A DNA stretch of 64,000 nucleotides from Hymenobacter frigidus (GTDB lineage Bacteria > Bacteroidota > Bacteroidia > Cytophagales > Hymenobacteraceae), in assembly GCF_014640435.1 (NCBI RefSeq), contig NZ_BMGY01000002.1:167015-231014 (forward strand), read 5' to 3'. Below, in pieces: positions 1-9,256 of the stretch (its first letter is position 1; every line of letters starts with the position of its first letter). The notes below the pieces were generated by a model. The model was not told the origin of the DNA, did not search any database, and saw nothing but the letters and a program-made list of their open reading frames with translations. The position numbers and the translations under genes were made by a program.

Positions 1-1
1 C

Positions 2-223
2 CTGCTGGGCGTGAGCCATGTCAGTGTGATGAACTGGGTGAAAAAATACGGCGTGAAGGCCCCGCGCCAGACCGATTACCACCCTACTTACAAAATACTC
101 AATCAGAAGGAACTGGCTGAGTTCTTTCAGAAGCCTGAGAACGTGAAAGGGGCCGGCATGATGGTGACTGAACTCGGGGATAAGTTCATGGTGATTCGGT
201 GGGAACGGTTCCGAGCAAGGTAG
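2..223 (+). CDS. 3' part of a transposase-like ORF (IS1 orfA type?), cut by window edge
   Basis: The reading frame is open to the left edge of the window, so only the last 73 codons are seen; the GTG at 11 is internal, not a proven start. The visible N-terminal part, with LLGVSHVSVMNWVKKYGV, looks like the second half of a helix-turn-helix. This resembles the C-terminal region of the small HTH proteins of IS1-like elements common in Bacteroidota. No DDE catalytic domain follows: bases 224-363 hold no further coding sequence before the porin gene. It could be the regulatory ORF of an insertion sequence or an orphan remnant. The assignment rests on resemblance only. Confidence 0.5.
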   Translation: MLGVSHVSVMNWVKKYGVKAPRQTDYHPTYKILNQKELAEFFQKPENVKGAGMMVTELGDKFMVIRWERFRAR

Positions 224-363
224 GGCTATAGACGATTTGCAGAAGTATAGCTACTGCATAGCTTGCGGGTAGGGAATGCATACGTTTGGGGTACCCGTTT
301 GGCAGTGCAAAGCTGGAGGCGGGACTATTCTCCAATTCACCAACATCAAACCCCACCTCGTTC

Positions 364-1908
364 ATGCAAAATGTACGCTACGCATTGACATTGAGCGCCC
401 TGCTAGCTGCTGCCGGCGTTTCGGCCCAAGTGCAGCCGGTGCCCATCGGCAGTCAGCCTTCACCGCCGCCAGCGGCACCGGCCCTACCGCCCGTACCAGT
501 GGTGCCTACCGAGTCGGTTCCTTACGGGCCGGGCATGAAAATTAATATTTCGCCGGATGGCTCGAAGTACTTGCGTTTCATCACTTGGCACCAAGTGTAC
601 GCCCGTTACACTGAAAACAACACGGGTACCACGCGGGCTCCTGGTAAGCCTCAGGATAGCCAGTTTGACTTTGCTCTGCGGCGCTCGCGCGCCATCATTT
701 TAGCTCAGCTCAACTCGCGCTTTCTGATATACACGCACTTTGGCATCAACAACCAGACGGCTGTGGGCGGCGGTTTCGCGCCGGCTGTAGATGGCAAAAA
801 GCCGCAGCTGTTCCTGCACGAGGCCGTGGTGGAATATAAGGTGAACAAGTACCTGAACCTGGGGGGCGGCCTGCACTACCAGAACGGCCTCTCGCGCATG
901 ACCCGGTCGAGCACGCTCAACTACCTCGCCATGGATGCGCCCATAACGAACTGGCCCACCATTGAAGCCATCGACCAATTTGCCCGTGGCATTGGCGCAT
1001 ATGCCAAGGGCCGGGTGGGCAAGCTCGACTACGCGCTGAGCGTGAATGAGTCGTTTCTGACCAACCAAACCGGGGCATTTAGCACGCCCCTGGGACTGGG
1101 GGCTACCACCGGTACCGGGGGTGCGGCCACTAACCGGGGAACCAACACGGCGCAGTATAACCCACAGGGTACCAACCATATTTACCAGGGTTACATCAGC
1201 TACGAGCTATTCGACCAGGAGTCCAACTTGCTGCCCTTCAACGTGGGTACTTACTTGGGTACCAAGCGCGTGCTGAACTTCGGCGGCGGTTTCTTCTATA
1301 ACAAGGATGGCATGGTGTCGCGGCCTACCACCAACGTGCTCGACGCGGCCGGCATCTCGGCGGCCGGCTCCGGCGTCAGTGCTTTCAACAACTCGGCCAA
1401 CGGGGTGCAGAAGCATGACATCGGCCTGTGGTCGCTCGATGCCTTCTACGATACGCCCGTGAATAAGGAATCCGGCACGGCTTTCACCTTTTACGGGGTG
1501 TACTACAACTTTGACATGGGCCCGAACCATGTGCGCTTCATTGGCTTGGCCAACCCCGGCTACGGCATCGTATCGGGCGACGCCTCCCGCCGCGGCAATG
1601 CCGTGCCGCAGTCTGGCACGGGCCAGGTGGGCTATGCCCAGGCCGGCTTCCTGCTGCCCAAAAACGTGCTGGGCCCCAAGCTGCGCGTGCAGCCCTATGC
1701 CGCCTACCAACTGGCCGGCTACGAAGGCCTGAAAACTGCCGCTGGCAACCAGAAAAACGTAAACATCTTCGATGGCGGAGCCAACTTCTACATCGACAGC
1801 CACAATGCCAAGTTTACCCTCAACTACCGCGCCCGCCCCGATTTCACCAACGTGGAAAACGTGAAATACCGCCCCGAAATCACCCTGCAAACGCAGGTGT
1901 TTTTGTAG
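364..1908 (+). CDS. Outer-membrane porin
   Basis: Product of 514 residues. I chose the ATG at 364 because it gives a clean Sec signal peptide (hydrophobic run TLSALLAAAGVSAQ); the frame is open upstream to 286 without a plausible leader. After a Pro-rich linker the protein alternates short polar and aromatic strands, such as YLRFITWHQVYARY and FTFYGVYYNFDMG, and ends EITLQTQVFL with a terminal aromatic Phe-Leu, as in outer-membrane beta-barrels. This is typical of phosphate-selective or general porins of Cytophagales. The MHS transporter starts 51 bp downstream on the same strand. Uptake of small organic acids across the outer membrane is therefore a reasonable inference, but substrate specificity cannot be read from the sequence. 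Confidence 0.75.
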   Translation: MQNVRYALTLSALLAAAGVSAQVQPVPIGSQPSPPPAAPALPPVPVVPTESVPYGPGMKINISPDGSKYLRFITWHQVYARYTENNTGTTRAPGKPQDSQFDFALRRSRAIILAQLNSRFLIYTHFGINNQTAVGGGFAPAVDGKKPQLFLHEAVVEYKVNKYLNLGGGLHYQNGLSRMTRSSTLNYLAMDAPITNWPTIEAIDQFARGIGAYAKGRVGKLDYALSVNESFLTNQTGAFSTPLGLGATTGTGGAATNRGTNTAQYNPQGTNHIYQGYISYELFDQESNLLPFNVGTYLGTKRVLNFGGGFFYNKDGMVSRPTTNVLDAAGISAAGSGVSAFNNSANGVQKHDIGLWSLDAFYDTPVNKESGTAFTFYGVYYNFDMGPNHVRFIGLANPGYGIVSGDASRRGNAVPQSGTGQVGYAQAGFLLPKNVLGPKLRVQPYAAYQLAGYEGLKTAAGNQKNVNIFDGGANFYIDSHNAKFTLNYRARPDFTNVENVKYRPEITLQTQVFL

Positions 1909-1959
1909 GCCGGCCGCTCACCGTTGCTTGTTTTTCTCACCAATTTTTTCTGACTTGAC

Positions 1960-3471
1960 ATGGAACAGCGTTTAACCCAACCTTACGGGGCCGAGGTAGA
2001 TGGACCGGTAGCCCACGACAACAACTCGACCCCGACCAGCAAAATCTGGCAGGTCATCACGGCCTCCTCCGTGGGTACCGTGATTGAGTGGTACGACTTC
2101 TACATTTTCGGTTCGCTGGCCGCCGTTATCGGGCCGGTTCTCTTCGGTTCGAAGGGCAAGCCCGAAGACACGCTGCTCGGGGCGTTGGCCGTGTTCGGCG
2201 CGGGCTTTGTCGTGCGGCCCTTCGGGGCGCTGTTCTTCGGGCGCATCGGCGACATGATTGGACGCAAGTACACCTTCCTGGTCACGCTGCTGCTCATGGG
2301 CGGGGCCACGCTGGTTACGGGCCTGATTCCGAGTTACGACAAGATTGGCTGGCTGGCCCCGGCCATTGTGCTGGTCCTGCGCCTGTTGCAGGGCCTGGCG
2401 ATTGGTGGGGAGTACGGCGGGGCCACTACTTACGTGGCCGAATACGCGCCCGACAACAAGCGTGGCTACTACACTTCATTTATCCAGATTACGGCCACGG
2501 CCGGCTTCTTCCTTAGCATTCTGGTGATTGTTATTACCAAGAAATCCATGCCCGAGGCCGACTTTAAGGACTGGGGCTGGCGCATTCCGTTCCTGCTGTC
2601 GGGCTTCCTGATTATCGCCTCCTACTACATCCGCCGCAAACTGGCCGAGTCGCCGCTGTTTGCCAAAGCCAAAAACGAAGGCAAAACCAGCACCAATCCG
2701 CTGCGCGATTCCTTCGTAAACCCGGTAAACCGCCGGCTGGTGCTCATCGCCCTGTTTGGCGTGACCATGGGCCAGGGCGTGGTCTGGTACACGGGCCAGT
2801 TCTACGCCTACTCCTTCATGCAGGCCACCCTCAAGATGGACCAGGTCACGGCCTCCATCGTGCTGTGCGTGGCCCTGCTGGCCGCTGCGCCGTTCTTCGT
2901 GTATTTTGGTTCGCTATCCGACCGCATCGGCCGTAAGCGCATCATCATGACCGGCCTGCTGTCCGCGGCCTTGTTCACGATTCCGATTTTCTACGGCCTC
3001 AAGGCTTTCTCCGGCCCGCTGACCGAAAAGACCCCGGCCATTCCCGCCACCGTGGATGCCGCTGGCGCCGCCGTGGCCGCCGTGCCCGCCGTCATGCAGG
3101 CCCTGTCGCCCCAGTTGGTGCCCATGATGTTGCTCGTGTTTTGCCTCGTGATTTTTGTGACGATGGTGTACGGACCCATCGCGGCCTACCTCGTTGAGCT
3201 GTTCCCCACCAAAGTGCGCTACACGTCGCTTTCGGTGCCTTACCACATCGGCAACGGCGTGTTCGGGGGCTTCGTGCCGCTCATCGCCACCTCCGTCACG
3301 GTATGGGCCGCCAAGCAAGCCCCCGGCACGTTCTGGAAGGATTATAGCTCGCTCACCGGCCTCATTTACCCGGTAGCCATTGCGCTGATTTGCTTTTTCA
3401 TCGGTTCGGCCCTGATGAAAGATGTGCGCAACGTAAAACTCATGGATGACGAGCCCTCGGCCGGGGCCTAA
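1960..3471 (+). CDS. MFS transporter, MHS (metabolite:H+ symporter) type
   Basis: Product of 503 residues with about 12 membrane segments. The N-terminal signature IEWYDFYIFGSL is diagnostic of the metabolite:H+ symporter group of MFS (ProP/KgtP/ShiA relatives). The MFS loop motif GRIGDMIGRK follows TM2 and is echoed by GSLSDRIGRKR after TM8. An Ala/Pro-rich insertion (about residues 355-385) lies in the second half before the last segments. These carriers usually import carboxylates or betaines with protons. It lies just after a porin gene and upstream of the sensor kinase and two acyl-CoA synthetases, so a short-chain carboxylate is a sensible guess. A strong terminator closes the transcript. 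Confidence 0.85.
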   Translation: MEQRLTQPYGAEVDGPVAHDNNSTPTSKIWQVITASSVGTVIEWYDFYIFGSLAAVIGPVLFGSKGKPEDTLLGALAVFGAGFVVRPFGALFFGRIGDMIGRKYTFLVTLLLMGGATLVTGLIPSYDKIGWLAPAIVLVLRLLQGLAIGGEYGGATTYVAEYAPDNKRGYYTSFIQITATAGFFLSILVIVITKKSMPEADFKDWGWRIPFLLSGFLIIASYYIRRKLAESPLFAKAKNEGKTSTNPLRDSFVNPVNRRLVLIALFGVTMGQGVVWYTGQFYAYSFMQATLKMDQVTASIVLCVALLAAAPFFVYFGSLSDRIGRKRIIMTGLLSAALFTIPIFYGLKAFSGPLTEKTPAIPATVDAAGAAVAAVPAVMQALSPQLVPMMLLVFCLVIFVTMVYGPIAAYLVELFPTKVRYTSLSVPYHIGNGVFGGFVPLIATSVTVWAAKQAPGTFWKDYSSLTGLIYPVAIALICFFIGSALMKDVRNVKLMDDEPSAGA

Positions 3472-3501
3472 CGGCCCTGCGTCCGGGTTCAGGTAAGCCC
3501 A

Positions 3502-3536
3502 AAAAAGCCGCCGGTCCGTTGGACTGGCGGCTTTTT
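3502..3536 (+). terminator. Rho-independent terminator after MHS transporter
   Basis: The arms AAAAGCCGCC and GGCGGCTTTT enclose a 13-base loop and are followed by T residues. It lies 30 bp after the MFS stop codon and separates the porin/MFS transcript from the sensor genes. Confidence 0.85.
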
Positions 3537-3581
3537 CGTTAAATTGGAGGGCTGCTGTTACTGAGCTGCAACACTCGTTTT

Positions 3582-3830
3582 ATGCCTACCAAGCCCGATT
3601 TTCCCGTGCCGCCCCACCCGCACCCCGACCGCTCGGAATCCCGCCGCAGCCAGCGCCTGCTGTTTCTGGCGGTACTCTTTGGGCTACTGCTCAATTTCCC
3701 CCTGCTGGCGGTGTTCGACCACGACGGGCGGGTGGGCGGTGTGCCCGTGCTCTACCTCTACGTGCTGCTCACCTGGATTCTGCTGGTAGGATTGACCGGC
3801 TGGCTCTCGCGGGGGTCAATTAAAAATTAA
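3582..3830 (+). CDS. Small two-TM membrane protein next to symporter-kinase
   Basis: Product of 82 residues. The N-terminus is Pro/His-rich and cytoplasmic-looking, followed by two hydrophobic helices (LLFLAVLFGLLLNFPLLAVF and LYLYVLLTWILLVGLTGWL) and a short basic tail. Small two-helix proteins of the DUF485/DUF3311 kind often sit directly in front of sodium:solute symporter genes. This one precedes the symporter-kinase fusion by about 100 bp on the same strand, so an accessory role for it is likely. I cannot assign it to a named family with certainty. Confidence 0.7.
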   Translation: MPTKPDFPVPPHPHPDRSESRRSQRLLFLAVLFGLLLNFPLLAVFDHDGRVGGVPVLYLYVLLTWILLVGLTGWLSRGSIKN

Positions 3831-3833
3831 AAA

Positions 3834-3918
3834 AATTGAGAATTAGAAAGGAGAGAGGCATGGGGATTTAACTCAGTCAGACTCGCTTTCTAATCCCCGA
3901 ATTTTTAATTCTCAATTT
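3834..3918. repeat. AT-rich intergenic palindrome
   Basis: The arms AAATTGAGAATTA (3834-3846) and TAATTCTCAATTT (3906-3918) are perfect inverted repeats in a very AT-rich setting, unlike the GC-rich surroundings. The stop codon of the small membrane protein lies just upstream. A sequence with the same AATTGAGAATT core recurs between rpmI and rplT. Confidence 0.6.
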
Positions 3919-3931
3919 ATAATTAAAACCA

Positions 3932-6745
3932 ATGCCCAAGCTGCTCGTCATCGGCTTTTCGTTCGGCTACCTGGTCCTGCTCTTCGGCGTGGCCTACGCG
4001 GCGGAGCGCAGGTCGGTGGCCCGCAAAAGCCTGGTGAGCAACCCCTACATATACGCTCTGAGCATGGCCGTGTACTGCACGGCTTGGACATATTATGGCA
4101 GCGTGGGCCGGGCGGCCACCCACGGAGTTGAATTCGTGAGCATTTACCTCGGGCCCACCTTGCTGGCCCCGGCCTGGTGGTTGGTGCTGCGCAAAATCAT
4201 TCGCGTGTGCCGGCAGCAGCGGCTTACTTCCATTGCCGATTTTATTTCGGCGCGCTACGGCAAAAGTGCCGCGCTGGGTGCGCTGGTCACGGCGGTGTGC
4301 GTGCTGGGCATCGTGCCCTACATCGCGCTGCAAATCAAAGCCATTGCGGCCTCGTTCGTGACCCTGACCGGGAGCGGGGCGGGCGTGGGCGGGCCGGCCG
4401 CCACCACGGCGCTCTACACCACGGGGGCGCTGGCGGTGTTCACCATCTTGTTCGGGGTGCGCTCGGTAGAAGCTACCGAGCGGCACGAAGGCATTGTGTT
4501 GGCCGTGGCCGTGGAGAGTGTGCTCAAGCTGGTGGCGTTTCTGGCGCTGGGCCTGTTCGTCACCTACGGCCTGTTCGATGGTTTCGCCGACGTGTTCGAC
4601 CAGGCGGCGGCGGTGCCGGCGCTGCGGAAGCTGTTCACGCTGAGCGGCGCGGGCACCAGCGGGGCTACCTGGCTTACGCTGCTCATTCTGAGCATGTCGG
4701 CGGTGCTGCTGCTGCCCCGGCAGTTTCAGGTAGCCGTGGTGGAGAACGTGGATGAAAGCCACCTGCGCAAGGCCATGTGGCTGTTTCCGCTCTACCTCAT
4801 CATCATCAACCTGTTTGTGTTGCCCATTGCGTTCGGGGGCGTGCTGCGGCTGGGCAACAGCGGCATTGATGCCGACACGTTCGTGCTGGCGCTGCCGCTG
4901 GCGTCGGGCCATTCGTGGCTGGCGCTGCTCACCTACCTGGGGGGCTTGTCGGCGGCCAGCAGCATGATTATCGTCGAAACCATTGCCTTGAGCGTGATGA
5001 TGAGCAACCACCTGTTCATGCCGCTGCTGGTACGGGTGCCCGCCGCCCGCCCCGAGGGCCAGACCCGCTGGTTTGCCTACCTGGGCCGCGTGGCCCTGGA
5101 AAGCCGCCGTTTGGCCGTGGTGCTGGTGCTGCTGCTGGCCTTCGCCTACTACACGGTGGTGGGCAAGCAGCTGCCATTGGTAAACACCGGCCTGGTGTCG
5201 TTCGCGGCGGTGGCGCAGTTTGTGCCCGCCGTGCTGGGCGGGCTTTATTGGAAGGGCGGGACCCGGCGCGGGGCCACGGTAGGCCTGGTGGCCGGCTTTG
5301 GCGTCTGGTTTTTCACGCTCGTGCTGCCCACGCTGGTGGGTCCGGGGCAGCTGCTGCCCGCCTCCATTCTCACCGAGGGGTTGGGCGGAATGGCCAGCCT
5401 GCGGCCGTTTGCTTTGTTCGGGCTGGATGGCCTCGACTACCTCTCGCACGGCCTGTTCTGGAGCTGGTTTTTCAACATTGGCCTTTACATCGGCCTCTCG
5501 CTGGCCTGGCCGCCCACGGCGCTGGAGCTGCGGCAGGCCGACGTATTTGTGGACGTGTTCAGCCGCCGCAGCCTGGGCGAAGAAGTGGCCGGCTGGCAGG
5601 GCCGCACCCCGTATCCCGATGTGCGCGCCTTGCTCCTCGGCTTCCTGGGAAAAAAGCGCACCAACCAAGCCCTGCGCACCTTCGCCACCCGCTTCCCAGA
5701 CGCGTTGCCCGCTGCGCAGGAAGGGGAATTCACGCAGCCACTAAGTAATTCCGTCACCGTTCCTGCCGACCCTCGCCTGCTCACGTACGCCGAAAAGCTG
5801 CTGGCCGGCAGCCTGGGCCCGGCCAGTGCCCGCATGCTGGTGGCCTCGGTGGCGGGGGCCGAGCAAATCAGCTATGACAGCGTGGTGGGCATTCTCAGGG
5901 AAAGCCAGCAGCTGCTCGAAGCCAACCGCCAGCTTCAGAAGCAGAGCCGCCAGCTCCAGCGCCTCACCGAGGAGCTGCGCGCCGCCTACGACCAACTTCA
6001 GGCCCTGGACCAGCGCAGGGATGAATTCCTCTACACCGTGACGCACGAGCTGCGCACGCCGCTCACCAGCATCCGGGCGCTGGCCGAAATCCTGGCCGAT
6101 AACCCCGATTTGGAAGCTGAAGAACAGCAGCGCTTTCAGCTCACCATCGGGCGCGAGGCGGAACGCCTCACCCGCCTCATTTCGCTGGTGCTGGACTTGG
6201 AGAAGTTCGAATCGGGCCAGGCGACGCTGGAGCGCACGCCCGTGCCGATAGCCGAGCTGGTGGCCGAAGCCCTCGATGCCGTGGGCCAGCTCTTGCGCGA
6301 CAAGCACATTGCCCTGCACGTTGATGTGCCCACCGACTTACCGGTGCTCCTAGCCGACCGCGACCGGCTGATGCAGGTGCTCGTCAACCTGCTTTCCAAT
6401 GCCGTAAAGGCCTGCCAGAGCAACGGCCAAGGCCGGATTTCGGTGCTGGCCTGGCCCACGGCCGACATGGTGCTGCTGTGCGTGGAAGACAACGGCCGCG
6501 GCATCTCGCCGGCCGCCCACCACCTCATCTTCGACAAGTTCTACCAAGCCCAAAACCAGACTATCCGCAAGCCCGAAGGCTCCGGGCTGGGTCTGGCCAT
6601 CACCCGCAAAATCGTGGAGCTGCACCACGGCCGCATTTGGGTAGAGAGTGCGCTCGACCAGGGGGCCCGCTTCTTTGTGGAGCTGCCGTTGCCCGTGCCG
6701 GCCACCAACGCTCCTGCCACTTACTCGCCCTCCCTTTCCGTTTGA
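3932..6745 (+). CDS. Sodium:solute symporter-histidine kinase fusion (CrbS/CbrA type)
   Basis: Product of 937 residues. Residues 1-540 form a multi-pass SLC5-like symporter domain with 12-13 membrane segments. Residues about 615-670 (ending with ESQQLLEANRQLQ) resemble the linker that follows the symporter in CrbS and CbrA proteins, and a coiled coil follows. The kinase part has the H box THELRTPL with His705, an N box VNLLSNAVKAC, G1 VEDNGRGIS and G2 GSGLGLAI. In Vibrio and Pseudomonas, CrbS with CrbR switches on acs, and CbrA senses carbon status. Here the response regulator follows after 15 bp and the acs-type genes come next, which supports an acetate or short-chain acid sensor. Whether the symporter part transports or only senses is unknown. 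Confidence 0.88.
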   Translation: MPKLLVIGFSFGYLVLLFGVAYAAERRSVARKSLVSNPYIYALSMAVYCTAWTYYGSVGRAATHGVEFVSIYLGPTLLAPAWWLVLRKIIRVCRQQRLTSIADFISARYGKSAALGALVTAVCVLGIVPYIALQIKAIAASFVTLTGSGAGVGGPAATTALYTTGALAVFTILFGVRSVEATERHEGIVLAVAVESVLKLVAFLALGLFVTYGLFDGFADVFDQAAAVPALRKLFTLSGAGTSGATWLTLLILSMSAVLLLPRQFQVAVVENVDESHLRKAMWLFPLYLIIINLFVLPIAFGGVLRLGNSGIDADTFVLALPLASGHSWLALLTYLGGLSAASSMIIVETIALSVMMSNHLFMPLLVRVPAARPEGQTRWFAYLGRVALESRRLAVVLVLLLAFAYYTVVGKQLPLVNTGLVSFAAVAQFVPAVLGGLYWKGGTRRGATVGLVAGFGVWFFTLVLPTLVGPGQLLPASILTEGLGGMASLRPFALFGLDGLDYLSHGLFWSWFFNIGLYIGLSLAWPPTALELRQADVFVDVFSRRSLGEEVAGWQGRTPYPDVRALLLGFLGKKRTNQALRTFATRFPDALPAAQEGEFTQPLSNSVTVPADPRLLTYAEKLLAGSLGPASARMLVASVAGAEQISYDSVVGILRESQQLLEANRQLQKQSRQLQRLTEELRAAYDQLQALDQRRDEFLYTVTHELRTPLTSIRALAEILADNPDLEAEEQQRFQLTIGREAERLTRLISLVLDLEKFESGQATLERTPVPIAELVAEALDAVGQLLRDKHIALHVDVPTDLPVLLADRDRLMQVLVNLLSNAVKACQSNGQGRISVLAWPTADMVLLCVEDNGRGISPAAHHLIFDKFYQAQNQTIRKPEGSGLGLAITRKIVELHHGRIWVESALDQGARFFVELPLPVPATNAPATYSPSLSV

Positions 6746-6760
6746 TAATGTTCTTTCCAA

Positions 6761-7132
6761 ATGAAAACACCCCACGTTCTGATTGTTGACGACGAGCCGA
6801 ACATCGTCATGTCGCTTGAATTCCTGATGCGCAAAAACGGCTACCAAGTGGGCATTGCCCGCAACGGTACCGAGGCCCTGGCCGCCATCGACCAAACCGC
6901 CTTCGACCTCATCCTGCTCGATATTATGATGCCCGACGTGGACGGCCTGCAGGTGTGCCGCCAGCTGCGCCAGCGCCCCGACCGCGCCGGTACCAAGGTT
7001 ATTTTCCTCTCGGCCAAAAGCCGCGAAGCCGATGTGCAGAAAGGCTACGAAGTGGGGGCAGATTTGTATATTCCCAAGCCCTTCAGCACCCGCCAGCTAA
7101 TGGAGAAAGTACGCGAATTGCTGGCCGTGTAA
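6761..7132 (+). CDS. Receiver-only response regulator, partner of the symporter-kinase
   Basis: Product of 123 residues, consisting only of a CheY-like receiver. The acidic pocket is VDDE, the phospho-acceptor is Asp54 in LLDIMMPDVDG, the Ser/Thr position lies in FLSAKS and the conserved Lys in IPKPF. There is no DNA-binding or enzymatic output domain after the receiver, unlike the LuxR-type CrbR or the NtrC-type CbrB. It starts 15 bp after the kinase gene, so the two are almost certainly cotranscribed and partners. How the signal reaches promoters is not evident; an additional output protein or phosphorelay is inferred. Confidence 0.9.
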   Translation: MKTPHVLIVDDEPNIVMSLEFLMRKNGYQVGIARNGTEALAAIDQTAFDLILLDIMMPDVDGLQVCRQLRQRPDRAGTKVIFLSAKSREADVQKGYEVGADLYIPKPFSTRQLMEKVRELLAV

Positions 7133-7206
7133 AGTTTCCTGAACGCCGGAAGAGCATGGCGTTCTTACTTCTGCTCACACTCCTCCCACCCAAAATCCCA
7201 CCAGCC

Positions 7207-9132
7207 ATGAAACCAGCCTGCTCCTACGCCGCCACGCACGCCGCCAGTCTGGCCGACCCGGCCGGTTTCTGGGCCGCCCAGGCCACCCACCTGCACTGGG
7301 ATAAGCAACCAGAAAATCCGCTTTCGCAGGATGCCAACGGCTTCTACCGCTGGTTTGCGGGGGGAGAGCTGAACACCTCCTTTCTCTGCCTCGACCACCA
7401 CGTGCAGCAGGGGCGGGGCGACCAGCCCGCGCTGCTCTACGATTCGCCCGTGACCCGCACCCGGCGCAGCTACTCCTACGCCGAACTGCTCGACCTCACG
7501 GCGCGGTTTGCCGGCGGCTTACGGGAAATTGGGGTGGCCATGGGCGACCGGGTCATCATCTACATGCCCAACGTGCCCGAGGCCGTAGTGGCCATGCTGG
7601 CCTGCGCCCGCATCGGGGCGGTGCATTCGGTGGTGTTTGGCGGCTTTGCGCCCCACGAGCTGGCCGTGCGGATTGACGATGCCCGGCCGAGTGCCATTAT
7701 CTGCGCCTCGGGCGGCATGGAGTTCGACCGCGTGATTCCCTACAAGCCGCTGGTGGACGAGGCCCTGGCCAAAGCCACCCACAAGCCCGCCCATGTCGTG
7801 GTGTTGCAGCGCGAGTTTGTGACGGCGGAGCTGCAAGCCGGCCGCGATGTCGACTACCAAACCCTGCTCCGTGCCGCGCCCGTGCCGGCCCTGCCGGTGC
7901 CGGCCACGCATCCGCTCTACATTCTGTACACCAGCGGTACTACCGGCCGGCCCAAGGGCGTAGTGCGCGACCACGGCGGCCACGCCGTGGCCCTGCGCTT
8001 CAGCATGGAAGCCATTTATGACCTCGCGCCCGGCGACGTCATTTTTACCGGCTCGGATATTGGCTGGGCCGTGGGGCATTCCTACATCGTGTACGGGCCG
8101 CTGCTGCGGGGCTGCACCAGCGTGCTGTTTGAGGGCAAGCCCGTGCGCACGCCCGATGCCGGCACGTTCTGGCGGCTGGTCCAGGACTACCAGGTGCAGG
8201 TCATGTTCACGGCGCCTACCGCCATTCGGGCCATCAAAAAGGAAGATTCCGACGGCCGGCTGGCCCGGCAGTATAACCTGAGCAGCCTGCGCCACTTGTT
8301 TCTGGCCGGCGAGCGTTGTGACCCCGCCACCTACGCCTGGGCCCAGCAGCTGCTGGGCGTGCCGGTGGTAGACCATTGGTGGCAAACCGAGAGCGGCTGG
8401 CCCATGCTGGCCACGCTGGTGGGCCTGGAAGGGATGCCCGCCCCCCGCGCCGGCAGTGCCGGCCACCCCGTGCCGGGCTATGATGTGCATATCCTCGATG
8501 AGGTGGGCGAACCGGTGGCCCCCGGCACTACTGGCCTGGTGGCCGTGAAACTGCCGCTGCCCCCCGGCTGCTTCCCCACGCTGTGGAACGACGACGCCCG
8601 CTTTCACGAGTCTTACCTGGCCCCGTTTCCCGGCTACTACCTCAGCGGCGACGGCGGCTACCGCGACCACGAGGGCTATACCTACATCATGGGCCGGGTC
8701 GATGACGTGATAAACGTGGCCGGCCACCGCCTGAGCACCGGCGAGATTGAGGAGATACTGGCTGCCCACCCGGCCGTGGCCGAATGCGCCGTGCTCGGCA
8801 TCGCCGACAGCCTGCGCGGCCAGGTGCCCATGGGCCTGGTGGTGCTGAAGGACGGCCAGACGATAGGCGAGGGGCAGTTGGAAAAGGAGCTGGTGGCGGC
8901 CGTGCGGGCCACTATCGGTGCGCTGGCCTGCTTCCGCACCGTGCTCTGCGTGGCCCGCCTGCCCAAAACCCGTTCCGGCAAAATCCTCCGCAAAACCCTG
9001 CGCCAGCTGGCCGACGGCGAAGATTTTGCCCTGCCCGCTACGATTGACGACCCCGGGATTCTGGATGAAATCCGCGCTGGCCTGGCCCGGCGCGGCGTGG
9101 GGGTAGCCTTCGAAACCACCAAATCAACCTGA
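7207..9132 (+). CDS. Acyl-CoA synthetase, propionyl-CoA synthetase-like (PrpE/ACSS3 group)
   Basis: Product of 641 residues using ATG 7207; an ATG at 7156 in the same frame would add a 17-residue hydrophobic leader that does not look genuine. It activates a short-chain acid, probably propionate, to its CoA thioester through an acyl-adenylate. The AMP-binding motif is YTSGTTGRPKGVV, with a second motif around WWQTESGWP. The C-terminal catalytic lysine lies in LPKTRSGKILRK, a position that is reversibly acetylated in this family. WFAGGELNTSF near the N-terminus and VVFGGFAPHELAVRIDDARP match the PrpE branch rather than Acs. It lies 74 bp after the receiver gene and may share its transcript. Confidence 0.85.
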   Translation: MKPACSYAATHAASLADPAGFWAAQATHLHWDKQPENPLSQDANGFYRWFAGGELNTSFLCLDHHVQQGRGDQPALLYDSPVTRTRRSYSYAELLDLTARFAGGLREIGVAMGDRVIIYMPNVPEAVVAMLACARIGAVHSVVFGGFAPHELAVRIDDARPSAIICASGGMEFDRVIPYKPLVDEALAKATHKPAHVVVLQREFVTAELQAGRDVDYQTLLRAAPVPALPVPATHPLYILYTSGTTGRPKGVVRDHGGHAVALRFSMEAIYDLAPGDVIFTGSDIGWAVGHSYIVYGPLLRGCTSVLFEGKPVRTPDAGTFWRLVQDYQVQVMFTAPTAIRAIKKEDSDGRLARQYNLSSLRHLFLAGERCDPATYAWAQQLLGVPVVDHWWQTESGWPMLATLVGLEGMPAPRAGSAGHPVPGYDVHILDEVGEPVAPGTTGLVAVKLPLPPGCFPTLWNDDARFHESYLAPFPGYYLSGDGGYRDHEGYTYIMGRVDDVINVAGHRLSTGEIEEILAAHPAVAECAVLGIADSLRGQVPMGLVVLKDGQTIGEGQLEKELVAAVRATIGALACFRTVLCVARLPKTRSGKILRKTLRQLADGEDFALPATIDDPGILDEIRAGLARRGVGVAFETTKST

Positions 9133-9256
9133 ATAATGAATGGGCAAATGTCTTAAAGCCCCAAATGACAACAATTGAAAGTGAATAGGATACATTCAAT
9201 GACAAGTCCTTTTTGCTAGTTTCCTCCACTCTTAGCTTACCATTTCACCTCATCAT

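Noticed and set aside
281..288. TACGTTTG as a promoter of the porin gene
   Set aside because: The -7 box matches, but no TTTG lies 19-20 bp upstream; the nearest TTG is 15 bp away. Too weak to list as a feature.
3923..5668. 581-codon open frame on the minus strand
   Set aside because: It is antisense to the symporter-kinase gene; the translation is rich in Gln, His, Arg and Gly as expected for a shadow of a GC-rich gene, with no domain.
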